Positions 8,116 through 17,003 of a stretch of DNA of 64,000 nucleotides are shown piece by piece. The notes below the pieces were generated by a model. The model had not been told where the DNA came from and ran no database searches. It was given only the letters and a program-made list of their open reading frames with translations. The DNA is from Streptococcus sp. 29892. Its GTDB lineage: Bacteria; Bacillota; Bacilli; Lactobacillales; Streptococcaceae. The stretch covers positions 1,516,001 to 1,580,000 of the forward strand of contig NZ_CP118734.1 of the NCBI RefSeq assembly GCF_032594935.1, given 5' to 3'. The first letter of the stretch is position 1. Every line of letters begins with the position of its first letter. Both the position numbers and the translations under genes were made by a program.

Positions 8116-9375
8116 ATGGCACATTTCTCAGGATTCTATAAAAAATCACGTCAAGAACGCATTGATATTATCCATCACCATCGTTCCCTATCCGAAGATA
8201 GCCTAGACATTCTTTACAAAGACGAAAATCTGTCTGAAGCAATTGCAGGTAAGATGGCGGAAAACCATCTGGGAACTTTTTCCCTGCCCTTCTCTGTTCT
8301 GCCTGAACTGCTTGTGGATGGACAAATGTATTCTGTACCGATGGTCACTGAAGAACCTTCTGTGGTTGCAGCTGCCTCTTTCGGAGCCAAAATCATTGCT
8401 CGGTCTGGCGGTTTTACAACCACCATCCACAACCGCATCATGATTGGACAGGTAGCACTTTTTGATGTTCCTGATCATAGCAGAGCAAAACAAGTTATTC
8501 TTGACCAAAAGGACAATATTTTAGAAACTGCCAATCAAGCCCATCCATCTATTGTGAAACGCGGAGGGGGCGCTCGTGACCTGACTGTGGAAAGTAAGGA
8601 AGATTTTCTGATTGTCTATCTTCAGGTGGATGTTCAAGAAGCCATGGGCGCCAATATTCTCAATAATATGCTGGAAGCCATTAAGGATGACTTGGAAGAA
8701 TTCAGTCAGGGACAGGCTTTGATGGGTATTCTTTCCAACTACGCAACGGAATCCCTGGTCACTGCCCAGTGCCGTCTTTCCATCTCCAGTCTTGCAACTA
8801 GCTCGGCTATTGCCCAAGAAACTGCTCAAAAAATCGCCCTGGCTAGCAAGCTGGCTCAGGTGGACCCTTATCGTGCTGCGACCCATAACAAGGGGATTTT
8901 TAACGGTATTGATGCCGTGGTGATTGCGACTGGAAACGACTGGCGGGCGGTGGAGGCTGGCGCTCATGCTTTTGCTAGTCGTGATGGCCACTATAAAGGG
9001 CTATCCACTTGGACAGTTGACGGGGAGCATTTGGTCGGCTCCATCACCCTGCCCCTTCCGATTGCATCGGTCGGTGGCTCCATTGGACTCAATCCCAAGG
9101 TGGCCGTTGCTTTTGACCTGCTCAAGCAGCCAAAGGCCCGCCAACTGGCCTCCATCATCGCTTCTGTCGGGCTCTGTCAAAACTTTGCAGCCCTGCGTGC
9201 CCTAGTCACCTCTGGCATTCAGGCGGGACACATGAAACTCCATGCCAAATCCCTAGCCCTGCTTGCTGGCGCTGAGGAAGATGAAGTGGACAAACTAGCC
9301 CAGCTCTTGCGTCAAGAAAAACACAGCAACCTTGAAACTGCACAAAAACTGTTGGCAAAAATGAGAGAACACTAA
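8116..9375 (+). CDS. mvaA: Hydroxymethylglutaryl-CoA reductase, class II
   Basis: Reduces HMG-CoA to mevalonate with two NAD(P)H. The 419 residues match bacterial class II enzymes. Seen in order: catalytic Glu 79/80 in VTEEPSVVAAAS, the cofactor-domain segment EAMGANILNNML, the catalytic Lys region THNKGIFNGIDAV, the Asp region ATGNDWRAVEAGAH, and a C-terminal catalytic His in the flexible tail AGHMKLHAKSLAL. GAAAGAGG precedes the ATG. With the thiolase and mvaS it completes the upper mevalonate pathway; the kinases of the lower pathway are not in this window. Confidence 0.96.
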   Translation: MAHFSGFYKKSRQERIDIIHHHRSLSEDSLDILYKDENLSEAIAGKMAENHLGTFSLPFSVLPELLVDGQMYSVPMVTEEPSVVAAASFGAKIIARSGGFTTTIHNRIMIGQVALFDVPDHSRAKQVILDQKDNILETANQAHPSIVKRGGGARDLTVESKEDFLIVYLQVDVQEAMGANILNNMLEAIKDDLEEFSQGQALMGILSNYATESLVTAQCRLSISSLATSSAIAQETAQKIALASKLAQVDPYRAATHNKGIFNGIDAVVIATGNDWRAVEAGAHAFASRDGHYKGLSTWTVDGEHLVGSITLPLPIASVGGSIGLNPKVAVAFDLLKQPKARQLASIIASVGLCQNFAALRALVTSGIQAGHMKLHAKSLALLAGAEEDEVDKLAQLLRQEKHSNLETAQKLLAKMREH

Positions 9376-9400
9376 AAAAGAGGGAACCCCCTCTTTTTTT
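9374..9400. terminator. Bidirectional terminator, mvaA / GNAT
   Basis: A ten-pair stem (AAAAAGAGGG / CCCTCTTTTT) with an AACC loop and Ts on both sides, between convergent genes. Confidence 0.88.
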
Positions 9401-9866
9401 AATCAATTAGTTGCTCCATACGGAATTTTTGTGGTTTCATACCCAAACGGTCATAAAAGCGAACAGCCCCCGCATTGTCTGCCAATACATCCAAGGTTAG
9501 ATTGTGGCAGCCCTGCTCCTTGGCATAAGAGAGAGCAAATGTATACAATTGCTCACCAATTTTTTGACCACGCACAGAAGAGGCCACACACAGATCATCA
9601 ATATACAAGGTCTTGACTGGTTCTAATACATCACCAGTCGCAGTCGTGATTTCACAAAAAAGATGACCGACAACCTGACCTTCCAGTTCGTAAACAAAAA
9701 CTGACTTAGCGGGATTGTCCAATAACTGCCTTAATTGTTCCTCAGAAAATTTTTGACCCTCACTCTTAAAAATATCTGGTCGTGCCTGATGATGAACCTG
9801 TAAGATATCTTGCAATAATTCATTTAATACTGGAATATCTGATTGTGTAGCTTTACGTATGGTCAT
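9399..9866 (-). CDS. GNAT family N-acetyltransferase
   Basis: A 155-residue GCN5-related acetyltransferase that would transfer an acetyl group from acetyl-CoA to an amine. The fold signature is clear: beta-strand EGQVVGHLFCEI, then DLCVASSVRGQKIGEQLY (the Q/R-x-x-G-x-G/A acetyl-CoA loop), then LDVLADNAGAVRFYDRLGMKPQ. The substrate is unknown. GAGGAG lies before the ATG. It is a single-gene unit, convergent with mvaA. Confidence 0.88.
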   Translation of the reverse strand: MTIRKATQSDIPVLNELLQDILQVHHQARPDIFKSEGQKFSEEQLRQLLDNPAKSVFVYELEGQVVGHLFCEITTATGDVLEPVKTLYIDDLCVASSVRGQKIGEQLYTFALSYAKEQGCHNLTLDVLADNAGAVRFYDRLGMKPQKFRMEQLID

Positions 9867-10002
9867 AAAAATCTCCTCTTAATTTTGTTCTCTATTATAA
9901 CAAAAGTTTGTTTTTTAACAAAATAGGTCTAAAGACCGATGAATTATCTGAAAATTCGGTTATACTATAAGTGTATCCTAAAATTTTTCATAAATCTCCT
10001 TA

Positions 10003-10030
10003 AAAATCAGTCTACAAGGCTGGTTTTTTT
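10003..10030 (+). terminator. Terminator-like hairpin upstream of the integrase remnant
   Basis: ATCAGTC / GGCTGGT pair over seven positions when G-U pairs are allowed, with a TACAA loop and a following run of seven Ts. No intact rightward gene precedes it, so it may be left over from a deleted gene or element. Confidence 0.45.
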
Positions 10031-10075
10031 GTTTTTCCAAAGTTACAAGTACTGTGATACAATTTGTCGATTACC

Positions 10076-10244
10076 TGTCACAAGGTCACCTACTCTTGTC
10101 AGCCGTCTAGCAGAAAACAGAGTTCCCTTGAAAGCTATCATGGACCGTGTCGGACATGCAGATGCTAAGACTACAACCCAAATTTACACCCATGTCACAA
10201 AGAAACTCAAGGCTAATGTAGCTGAAATCATGGAAAATTACTGA
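10076..10244 (+). pseudogene. Tyrosine recombinase (phage/ICE integrase) C-terminal remnant
   Basis: About 47 codons match the extreme C terminus of a tyrosine integrase: SRLAENRVPLKAIMDRVGH, then ADAKTTTQIYTHVTKKL, ending MENY. The motif around GH..ADAKTT and the Tyr in QIYTHVT are the last active-site elements of the family. The catalytic HxxR block just upstream is scrambled and nothing before it resembles an integrase. An open frame reaching back to 9939 is fortuitous. It is therefore a scar of an excised or decayed element. Confidence 0.8.
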
Positions 10245-10248
10245 TTTT

Positions 10249-10270
10249 ATGCCCCAAAAATGCCCCAAAA
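10249..10270. repeat. Tandem 11-base repeat after the integrase remnant
   Basis: ATGCCCCAAAA occurs twice head to tail directly after the remnant stop codon. Similar GCCCCAAA runs are common just after integrase genes of streptococcal elements, so it may mark the old element end; that link is from recall. Confidence 0.6.
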
Positions 10271-10274
10271 TACA

Positions 10275-10323
10275 GAAAAAAGCCCGTCGGACAAGCTAGA
10301 AAGCTTGATATGACGGGCTTTTT
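10275..10323 (-). terminator. Terminator of hup
   Basis: GCCCGTC / GACGGGC flanks an inner stem AAGCTT-type hairpin, with A- and T-runs on both sides. It lies just beyond the hup stop and would also stop rightward transcripts. Confidence 0.85.
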
Positions 10324-10332
10324 GATGCTGAA

Positions 10333-10608
10333 TTATTTTACAGCGTCTTTAAGTGCCTTACCAGCTTTGAAAGCAGGTACTTTAGATGCTGCGATTTTGA
10401 TTTCTGCACCTGTTTGAGGGTTGCGACCTGTACGTGCTGAACGCTCACGAACTTCAAAGTTACCGAAGCCGATCAATTGTACTTTTTCACCAGCTGCAAG
10501 GTAGTCTGCTACTGCTGCAAATACTGCGTCAACAGCTGCTGCTGAATCTTTTTTAGTCAATGAAGTTGCTTCTGCAACTTTTGCAATCAAATCTTGTTTA
10601 TTAGCCAT
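10333..10608 (-). CDS. hup: DNA-binding protein HU
   Basis: Small histone-like protein that bends and compacts DNA as a dimer. The 91-residue length and the signature [18 protein letters not shown], which includes the DNA-intercalating arm, are diagnostic; the end [15 protein letters not shown] is also typical. A strong promoter and its own terminator make it a separate unit at the end of the ypmS cluster. The integrase scar abuts its 3' end, so this end may be, or have been, an attachment site. Confidence 0.98.
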   Translation of the reverse strand: MANKQDLIAKVAEATSLTKKDSAAAVDAVFAAVADYLAAGEKVQLIGFGNFEVRERSARTGRNPQTGAEIKIAASKVPAFKAGKALKDAVK

Positions 10609-10654
10609 TTTGCTAAGTCCTCCAATAATTTTCTGAGATTTTACTCACTTTTAT

Positions 10655-10683
10655 AGTGTACCGAAATTTAGCCATTTGGTCAA
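10655..10683 (-). promoter_or_regulatory. Sigma-A promoter of hup
   Basis: TTGACC (10678-10683) and TACACT (10655-10660) are spaced by 17 bases on the minus strand, and the start codon follows GGAGGA at normal distance. Confidence 0.78.
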
Positions 10684-10701
10684 GTTTTTAATGCTGGTTT
10701 C

Positions 10702-11295
10702 TTACCTTTTTCTGTATATATCAATAATAATTTGGTCGTTGTATAAATCAATGGTATTGGTCTGACCGTAAAGGCCAAATTTATTGTCCAATTCTGTTAT
10801 TTTTAACTGAATTGCTGCCTCTTGGGAATTTATTTTGACAAAGGTGGGTAATTTGTAGTTTTTTTGCAGATAGGCTAAAACTTCTGCCTTGGGCAAGGAC
10901 AGATTTCCTGCTGAAATTTCCAATATTCGTAGAAGAACATTGCCATCTTCCATTTTGAGAGGTTGAAAATAGATATACAAGGGGATATCTACACCAAATA
11001 CCTGATAGGTTCCTTCAAAAACAACCTGTTGGTTAGTCACAAATAATTGGTAAGAAAAATTCTTCGTTTGGTAATCTTTTAAATAGTTGGCAATGGTTTG
11101 ATTAAGGGCTTCACGGTTGGTCGCGAAAGTCCCCACTTTTGCATCTGTCTGGCTAGATGGTACCAATTCCGTCATATTTTCTCTCTTAACTTGGATACGA
11201 TTTAGAAAAACCAGACCCGCCCCCAATGTCAAAGCCAATTGAACCAAGAAGAGCCACTTCCAGATATTAAGGTGTCCAGCTTTTCTCAGTTTCAT
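10702..11295 (-). CDS. ypmS: YpmS family protein (DUF2140), membrane-anchored
   Basis: A 197-residue protein of unknown function with a short basic N terminus, one transmembrane helix (about 11-31) and an extracytoplasmic domain. The segments YQVFGVDIPLYIYFQP and KFGLYGQTNTIDLYNDQ are characteristic of the YpmS family. Its start lies inside the 3' end of the SGNH hydrolase gene (29-base overlap) behind GGAG, so translation is coupled. The constant pairing with a GDSL/SGNH hydrolase suggests a shared envelope or lipid role; this is inference. Confidence 0.82.
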   Translation of the reverse strand: MKLRKAGHLNIWKWLFLVQLALTLGAGLVFLNRIQVKRENMTELVPSSQTDAKVGTFATNREALNQTIANYLKDYQTKNFSYQLFVTNQQVVFEGTYQVFGVDIPLYIYFQPLKMEDGNVLLRILEISAGNLSLPKAEVLAYLQKNYKLPTFVKINSQEAAIQLKITELDNKFGLYGQTNTIDLYNDQIIIDIYRKR

Positions 11296-12100
11296 ACATC
11301 TTCTCCAATAGTGCTTTTTTCATGATTTCATATCCCGTATTATTGGGATGAAAATGATCATCTTCGTACAATAAATTATTTGTGCTAGCCGAACTAGACT
11401 GGCTAAGCCCCATCTCGCCTTCCAAACCTTTATAGAGCAAGTCATTGATTTCTACAAAGTAAACATCCTTGTATTTTTCCGTGATTTGATTGGTTGTCTG
11501 ATTCCATTTATCAACCACAGTCTGCATCTCGGTCAATTCAGGAAAACTGAGATAGAAGGGATTGTAAATTCCCAAGATATAGATAGGGAGATCGGCATTC
11601 TCCTGTCTTGCCCGTTTGACAATCTTTTCTAGATTTCTCCCGTATTCCCTTGCCGGCTTATCAAAGGTAGAGAGCTTGAGGTTACTTAAATTACTGACAA
11701 TGACCTTACGAAGATCATTTCCACCAACCGTCAAGGTTAATAAATCAGCTTCTTTTAAGGCCTGTTGGAGTTCCTCATTCTCCTTCATCCGCTTCAAGAT
11801 TTGCTTACTGGTGTTGCCGGAAACTCCAAAATTTTGAACGTCTACCTCATAACCGTACTCATTGACTAGCGACTGGGCAAGCAAGGGGACAAAACCACCT
11901 TGACCTGTCACATCCCCCACTCCTTCTGTCAAGGAATCCCCAAGAGCCAAATAGCGAAATTTCCTATTCACTGAAAGACCTAGCTCTTCCTGACTGATGC
12001 GTGACGGCGCCTGGGGTATTAACTGATGGAATAGGAAGATTGACCCTAATAGACAGAGAAAAAAGAAGACAAGTCCCTGTATCAACTTCCGATTATTCAT
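11267..12100 (-). CDS. SGNH/GDSL-family hydrolase, membrane-anchored (YpmR-like)
   Basis: Predicted extracytoplasmic esterase or lipase of 277 residues. An N-terminal hydrophobic anchor (about 8-25) is followed by the four SGNH blocks: [13 protein letters not shown] (nucleophile Ser), a Gly in [15 protein letters not shown] (Asn) and the C-terminal DDHFHPN with the catalytic Asp/His pair. It overlaps degV by eight bases and ypmS by 29. The substrate is unknown; cell-envelope lipids or esterified wall polymers are plausible. Confidence 0.87.
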   Translation of the reverse strand: MNNRKLIQGLVFFFLCLLGSIFLFHQLIPQAPSRISQEELGLSVNRKFRYLALGDSLTEGVGDVTGQGGFVPLLAQSLVNEYGYEVDVQNFGVSGNTSKQILKRMKENEELQQALKEADLLTLTVGGNDLRKVIVSNLSNLKLSTFDKPAREYGRNLEKIVKRARQENADLPIYILGIYNPFYLSFPELTEMQTVVDKWNQTTNQITEKYKDVYFVEINDLLYKGLEGEMGLSQSSSASTNNLLYEDDHFHPNNTGYEIMKKALLEKMYETEKSWTP

Positions 12101-12926
12101 AGCGAACTAGGATAGCCCAGGCATCCTCACCCGTGTGAGTTTGAATGATAGAACCTGTTTCCAATACAGAAATATCTGTTTCTACATGGGGCTGGAGCAA
12201 GTCTTTTATTTCATTGGCAAAGTCCGCCTTGCCTGAGTAGGAAATACCAATTTCTGCAACATCTTTATTGTTCAATCCGCTCGCAAATTCATCCAACCAT
12301 TTTTTGAAAGTCTTATTGCCACGTCCTTTTACAATCGGAGTTAATTGATGGTTCTTCATTTCCATGATAACTCGAATGTTGAGCAGACTGCTGAGCATAC
12401 CTTGTACACGACCGATACGACCGCCCTTGACAAGATTTTCTAGGGTAGATACTCCGATATATAGTTCAGTCTTATCTTTGACCTCTTCAATGGCCGAAAG
12501 GATTTCTTCCTTGTTAGCACCAGCTTGTGCCAGTCTAGCCGCTTCCACTACCTGAAATTTTGCTGCCTGGTCGGTAAATCCAGAGTCAAGAACAGTCACA
12601 TCTGCACCAGACAAGGTAGCTCCTTGACGGGCTGCTTCAACCGTTCCTGACAAGGCATGAGAAAGAAGGATTGCAATAATCTGACTACCATCTTTAGCTA
12701 ATTGGCTAAATGTTTCCGCAAAGAGACCTACCGGTGGTTGACTGGTCTTCGGTAAGTGCTTGGCTCCTCTCATCAAGTCGAGAAACTCACCTTCTGATAA
12801 GTCTCTATCTGAATAGACAACCCCATCCACCATAACAGACAAAGGAATGATGGTAATCCCCAACTCCTTAGCCAAACCAGCTTCTATTGTAGTACTAGAA
12901 TCTGTTACAATTTTAATCTTCATCAT
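12093..12926 (-). CDS. DegV family fatty-acid-binding protein
   Basis: About 277 residues with the DegV fold. The N terminus [12 protein letters not shown], the lipid-head-group site KTSQPPVG, the [13 protein letters not shown] block and the late [11 protein letters not shown] block are all present. Family members (FakB) hold a fatty acid for phosphorylation by FakA, feeding exogenous fatty acids into phospholipid synthesis. The frame opens at a TTG (12929), but the ATG at 12926 lies six bases after AAGGA. The lipid-binding protein heading a hydrolase-YpmS operon is suggestive. Confidence 0.86.
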   Translation of the reverse strand: MMKIKIVTDSSTTIEAGLAKELGITIIPLSVMVDGVVYSDRDLSEGEFLDLMRGAKHLPKTSQPPVGLFAETFSQLAKDGSQIIAILLSHALSGTVEAARQGATLSGADVTVLDSGFTDQAAKFQVVEAARLAQAGANKEEILSAIEEVKDKTELYIGVSTLENLVKGGRIGRVQGMLSSLLNIRVIMEMKNHQLTPIVKGRGNKTFKKWLDEFASGLNNKDVAEIGISYSGKADFANEIKDLLQPHVETDISVLETGSIIQTHTGEDAWAILVRYE

Positions 12927-12961
12927 CAAGTGTCCTTCCGTTCTCTTCTGTATTATCCTTT

Positions 12962-12967
12962 ATTATA
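12962..12967 (-). promoter_or_regulatory. -10 element for the degV operon
   Basis: TGTTATAAT (-10 at 12962-12967) on the minus strand is an extended -10. The -35 (TTTATT at 17 bases) is poor. It lies between the recN terminator and degV, separating the two transcription units. Confidence 0.45.
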
Positions 12968-13009
12968 ACAAATTTCAATCTAAAAATAAACATAAAAACA
13001 AAAGCAAAA

Positions 13010-13033
13010 AAGGCTAGTTGCCTAACCTTTTTC
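13010..13033 (-). terminator. Terminator of recN, sharing the stop codon
   Basis: AAGGTTAG / CTAGCCTT with a GCAA loop and T-run. The recN TAG stop codon (13022-13024) is itself part of the 5' arm of the stem. Confidence 0.8.
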
Positions 13034-14683
13034 AACCAATTCTTTTGCTTGGCTACGGGCTGCATCCGTAATCTTGTCACCGGCTAACATCTTGGCGATT
13101 TCCTCGATACGCTCCTCTTTGGTCAACAGGCGGACGCGGGAAACAGTCGAGTGGTCATCAGATATTTTCTCAATAAAAAACTGATAATCCGCGATGGCAA
13201 TCACCTGTGGCAAATGTGAGATAGCCAAGACCTGACCATATTGTCCAATTTTATATATCTTCTGGGCAATAGCCTGGGCAACACGGCCTGAAACTCCTGT
13301 ATCCACCTCGTCAAAGACGATGGAGGTCTTGCCTTCCTTACGGGCAAAGGCTGACTTAATGGCCAACATCAAACGAGATAATTCTCCACCAGAGGCAACC
13401 TTGACCAAAGGCTTGAAGTCTTCACCAGGGTTGGTAGAGATGTAAAACTCCACCGTTTCATTCCCCTCTCGGTTAAACTTACCCTTGGTAAAACGAACCT
13501 GGAACCGAGCTTTTTCCATGTACAAGTCTTGTAATTCTTGACGGATAATCTCTTCCAGCAACTGAGCCAATTCATGTCGGGACTGGCTGAGCTGACTGGC
13601 TAAGGTCACTAATTCCTTCTCCATGGTCTTGAGTTGCACTTCCAAGTCATCTCCAGATAGGTCATTTCCTGTTAGAAGATTGTACTCTTCGCTGATTTTT
13701 GCAAAATAATCCAAGACATCATCGACCGTTCCACCGTATTTTTTAGTAATGGTGTGGAGCAGATCCAACCGACTTTCTAGCTGCAACAGGCGATTGCCAT
13801 CGAAGTCTAGATTATCCACCACATCACTGAGGCGCTTGGTCACATCTTCAACAACATAGTAGGCCTCTGTCAGACTGCTAGAAAGCTGCTTGTATTCTGG
13901 GTCAAATTCTTCTAAGCTTTGCAGGTCCCCCATGGCTGAACGAAGGTTGTTCAAACTTGAAAAATCTTCATTGTCCAACAGAGCATAGGCATTGGTCAAG
14001 GTATCCGCAATCTGCTTGTGATTGAGTAACTTATCCCGCTCTTGATTGAGCTGAACATCCTCGCCAGACTGCAGGTCTGCTGCTTCAATCTCAGCAATTT
14101 GGTATTCCAGCATCTCAATGCGAGCCTTATGCTCCTGCTCATTTTTCTGCTTTTCGAGCACTCGTTTGCGGAGGCTACGATAGGCATCAAAAGTGGTCTG
14201 ATAGCGGTCTTTTAAAGCCCAAAACTCATCTTCTCCAAAGCTGTCTAAAAGACGGATATGGTGCTGGGCCTTCATCAATTCTTCCTGGTCATGTTGGCCG
14301 TGGATATCCACTAGGTGCTGACCGATTTGTTTCAAGACAGACAAATTAACCATCTGCCCATTGACACGGCTGACCGAACGGCCATTTTGTAGGATTTCCC
14401 GACGGATAATGAGTTCGTCCGCAACTTCAATCCCCTGTTCACTCAAAATCTGTTCCAGAGCTCTGCTATTTTCAAAGGAAAAAAGCCCCTCAATCTCCGC
14501 CTTGGCTGCTCCGTGGCGAATGACATCCGTCGTCGCACGCGCCCCTAACATCAGGTTCATGGCATCGATGATAATGGACTTGCCGGCCCCCGTTTCACCA
14601 GATAGGATGGTCATCCCCTTTTCAAAATTGAGGGATACCTGTTCAATAATGGCAAAATTCTTAATCGAAACTTCTAATAACAT
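13022..14683 (-). CDS. recN: DNA repair protein RecN
   Basis: SMC-like ATPase acting early in double-strand-break repair. The 553 residues show the N-terminal LLEVSIKNFAIIEQ and Walker A SGETGAGKSIIIDAM near residue 30, a long central coiled coil (about 150-370), the SGGELSRLMLAIK signature and Walker B IVFDEVDTGVSG. Its ATG is three bases from the argR stop, so it is the last gene of the xseA-recN operon. Length and motifs are complete. Confidence 0.97.
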   Translation of the reverse strand: MLLEVSIKNFAIIEQVSLNFEKGMTILSGETGAGKSIIIDAMNLMLGARATTDVIRHGAAKAEIEGLFSFENSRALEQILSEQGIEVADELIIRREILQNGRSVSRVNGQMVNLSVLKQIGQHLVDIHGQHDQEELMKAQHHIRLLDSFGEDEFWALKDRYQTTFDAYRSLRKRVLEKQKNEQEHKARIEMLEYQIAEIEAADLQSGEDVQLNQERDKLLNHKQIADTLTNAYALLDNEDFSSLNNLRSAMGDLQSLEEFDPEYKQLSSSLTEAYYVVEDVTKRLSDVVDNLDFDGNRLLQLESRLDLLHTITKKYGGTVDDVLDYFAKISEEYNLLTGNDLSGDDLEVQLKTMEKELVTLASQLSQSRHELAQLLEEIIRQELQDLYMEKARFQVRFTKGKFNREGNETVEFYISTNPGEDFKPLVKVASGGELSRLMLAIKSAFARKEGKTSIVFDEVDTGVSGRVAQAIAQKIYKIGQYGQVLAISHLPQVIAIADYQFFIEKISDDHSTVSRVRLLTKEERIEEIAKMLAGDKITDAARSQAKELVEKG

Positions 14684-14686
14684 GAC

Positions 14687-15112
14687 CTACCACCCTTTTA
14701 TCGTACGTTCTAAATTGGGGATGGTTTCCTGGTCCTTCAAAATGAGCAGAATACTGTCATCATCAGCAATAATCGAGAAGATTTCCTCTTGGAAATACTC
14801 ACAAATCTGCCTTTTTACGACCGTTGCACTCCCTGGTACCAATTTTAAGTTGACCATCTTGTCCATGACTGCAAAATCAAGAATATTATTGGACTTGACC
14901 TTGACTAGGCTACTTTTAGGCAAGCCATAGACATATCCCTTGTCAGCTGATGGAACCTTGATAATGCCCAATTCCTTGATATCACGGGACACAGTAGCCT
15001 GGGTTGCATGAACCCCCAAGGCTTCCAAGCGTTCCACAATTTCTTCCTGAGTATCAATGGGAAATCGGACTACCAAATCTTTAATGACTTCTAATCGTTC
15101 TCGTTTATTCAT
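14687..15112 (-). CDS. argR: ArgR/AhrC family arginine repressor
   Basis: DNA-binding regulator of arginine metabolism, 141 residues against about 150 usual. The winged-helix motif ATQATVSRDIKELGIIK is intact at residues 37-53. The C-terminal oligomerisation and arginine-binding domain is present but ends in EIFSIIADDDSILLILKD rather than the GTIAGDDT seen in canonical ArgR. Streptococci have several paralogues, and the copy beside recN may have diverged; whether it senses arginine is uncertain. It overlaps tlyA by eight bases. Confidence 0.88.
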   Translation of the reverse strand: MNKRERLEVIKDLVVRFPIDTQEEIVERLEALGVHATQATVSRDIKELGIIKVPSADKGYVYGLPKSSLVKVKSNNILDFAVMDKMVNLKLVPGSATVVKRQICEYFQEEIFSIIADDDSILLILKDQETIPNLERTIKGW

Positions 15113-15926
15113 CCTTCTTAAATTCCTCGTGTGCTTGATCGACTATATTTCTTATTTCACTATGTTCAATCGGGCTAGGCTGGCTAGATTTCTCTAAATG
15201 TGCCAAAAATTCCGTGTTACCATGTCCGCCTTGAACAGGTGAAAAACTAAGGCTCTTTACAGAAAAACCGGTTACGACAGCCATAGCAGTCACATCTTCC
15301 AAGACCTTGATGTGAACTGCCTTATCCTTGACAATCCCGTTCTTACCGATATGCTCCCGACCTGCTTCAAATTGGGGTTTAACCAAGGCCACGACCTGAC
15401 CACCGTCTGCCAAAATACCATGAAGGGCTGGCAAAATCAAGCCTAGAGAGATAAAACTGACATCAATCGAAGCAAAACTTGGTTGACCAAGTTCGAAATC
15501 TCCCAACTCAGCATAGCGGAAATTATATTGTTCCATGCTAATGACACGCTCGTCCTGACGCAATTTCCAGGCCAGCTGATTGGTCCCGACATCTACAGCA
15601 TAGACCTGCTTGGCGCCAGCCTGCAACATGACATCTGTAAATCCGCCTGTCGAAGCCCCAATATCAATGGTCGTTTGCCCCTCAACTGATAGGTCGAAAA
15701 CCTGCAAGGCCTTTTCCAATTTCAGACCACCACGGCTGACATACTTGAGTTTCTCTCCCTTGAGCTTGAGCTCAACTCCCTCGTCAATCTTCTCGCCTGG
15801 TTTGTCGTAGCGTTCGCCATTGATGACCGATACCACCAGCCCTGCCATAACACCGCGCTTGGCCTGCTCTCTGGTTTCAAAAAGCCCCTGTTTGTAAGCC
15901 AGTACATCTACTCTTTCCTTAGCCAT
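15105..15926 (-). CDS. tlyA: TlyA family rRNA 2'-O-methyltransferase (hemolysin-A like)
   Basis: A 273-residue protein with an N-terminal S4 RNA-binding domain (residues 4-65, MAKERVDVLAYKQGLFETR onwards) and an FtsJ-like SAM methyltransferase domain (DIGASTGGFTDVMLQAGA binds SAM). TlyA proteins 2'-O-methylate cytidines in 16S and/or 23S rRNA. The family is often labelled hemolysin for historical reasons. It overlaps ispA by eight bases and argR by eight, firmly in the operon. Confidence 0.92.
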   Translation of the reverse strand: MAKERVDVLAYKQGLFETREQAKRGVMAGLVVSVINGERYDKPGEKIDEGVELKLKGEKLKYVSRGGLKLEKALQVFDLSVEGQTTIDIGASTGGFTDVMLQAGAKQVYAVDVGTNQLAWKLRQDERVISMEQYNFRYAELGDFELGQPSFASIDVSFISLGLILPALHGILADGGQVVALVKPQFEAGREHIGKNGIVKDKAVHIKVLEDVTAMAVVTGFSVKSLSFSPVQGGHGNTEFLAHLEKSSQPSPIEHSEIRNIVDQAHEEFKKDE

Positions 15927-16788
15927 TGATTCGTAAACTTTCTATGATTTTTTTTATTTCTTCTCTTGAAAATGGGACTAGTTGAGCCACTTGATCTAGC
16001 TCACTGCTTGCTTGATTCAGGCTGTCTTCTAGAAAGACTTTTGAGGCCTCCAAGCCCATCAGAGCTGGGTAGGTAGACTTCTCTGCCAATAGATCCTTTT
16101 GCGGTGTTTTTCCGATTTCCTCAAAAGTGGCCGTCACATCCAATATATCATCCCGCACCTGAAAGGCTAGACCGACTAATTGACCTGCTTTTCGCAAATG
16201 GTGGATAACCTCATCTGACTGTCCAGCAATCAAACCAGCTGCGACAAAGGGAAAGGTCAATAATTTTCCAGTCTTATTGGCATGGATGGCTTGTAATTGT
16301 TCGAGAGATAATTTTTGTCCCTCGCCTGCCATATCCAAGACCTGACCAGCAACCATTCCAAAAGTCCCAGATGCCTGAGAAAGCTCTCTCACGAGAGCAA
16401 GGATGGTCTTAGCTGGCAAATCTACCTGAGCCAAAAATCCAAACGGATCTAAAAATAGACTGTCCCCTGCTAAAATAGCTGTCGCTTCGTCGAATTTCTT
16501 ATGGTTGGTCAAACGTCCCCGACGGTAATCATCATCGTCCATGGCTGGCAGATCATCATGTATCAGACTGCCAGTGTGAATGAGCTCGACACAGGCAGCT
16601 ACCTGATAATGAGCTTGTTTTAATTCCACTCCGAAAGACTCCAAGAGGGTTAAGAGGAGCAAGGGACGAATTCGTTTCCCGCCAGCCTGTAGCGAATAAA
16701 GAACCGCTTGGTTAAGGCGTTCTGCTACCTGAGGTTCATAAAAACCTGCCATGGTTTCCTCAAGTCGCTGCAATTTACTGGCTCCCAT
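15919..16788 (-). CDS. ispA: Polyprenyl (farnesyl/geranyl) diphosphate synthase
   Basis: Chain-elongating prenyltransferase of 289 residues that makes short C15-type diphosphates from IPP and DMAPP. The first Asp-rich motif is in LIHDDLPAMDDDDYRRGR and the second in FQVRDDILD. GGKRIRPLL near residue 38 binds diphosphate. It links functionally with the mevalonate genes elsewhere in the window. The start ATG overlaps the xseB stop (TAATG). Confidence 0.95.
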   Translation of the reverse strand: MGASKLQRLEETMAGFYEPQVAERLNQAVLYSLQAGGKRIRPLLLLTLLESFGVELKQAHYQVAACVELIHTGSLIHDDLPAMDDDDYRRGRLTNHKKFDEATAILAGDSLFLDPFGFLAQVDLPAKTILALVRELSQASGTFGMVAGQVLDMAGEGQKLSLEQLQAIHANKTGKLLTFPFVAAGLIAGQSDEVIHHLRKAGQLVGLAFQVRDDILDVTATFEEIGKTPQKDLLAEKSTYPALMGLEASKVFLEDSLNQASSELDQVAQLVPFSREEIKKIIESLRING

Positions 16789-17003
16789 TAGTTCATCTCC
16801 GCTTCACTGCCATCTGCCTGCATGACCTTGACCAAGGTCTTTTCAGCTTCAGCAAGTGTCTTTTGTAAATCCTTAGATAAAACCATACCCTTTTGAAACT
16901 CGGCAAGTGCCTCTTCCAAGGCTACATCCCCACGCTCCAATTTGGTTACAATTCCTTCTAATTCAGCTAAATTTTCTTCAAATGTTTTTGTCTTTTTGGA
17001 CAT
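16788..17003 (-). CDS. xseB: Exodeoxyribonuclease VII small subunit
   Basis: A 71-residue helical subunit that binds XseA to form the single-strand exonuclease VII. The pattern [20 protein letters not shown] followed by [12 protein letters not shown] is the family signature. It overlaps the xseA 3' end by 26 bases, as in many Firmicutes. Confidence 0.96.
   Translation of the reverse strand: MSKKTKTFEENLAELEGIVTKLERGDVALEEALAEFQKGMVLSKDLQKTLAEAEKTLVKVMQADGSEAEMN

Noticed and set aside
8521..8991. 156-codon open frame opposite mvaA
   Set aside because: Lies wholly within mvaA, no start signals.
9939..10244. Full 101-codon open frame before hup as an intact gene
   Set aside because: Only the last half is integrase-like; the first half crosses a terminator and has no family features. 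Kept as a pseudogene from about 10076.
14361..14930. 189-codon open frame opposite recN and argR
   Set aside because: Spans two real genes on the other strand; composition Ser/Arg-rich as expected for antisense of these.
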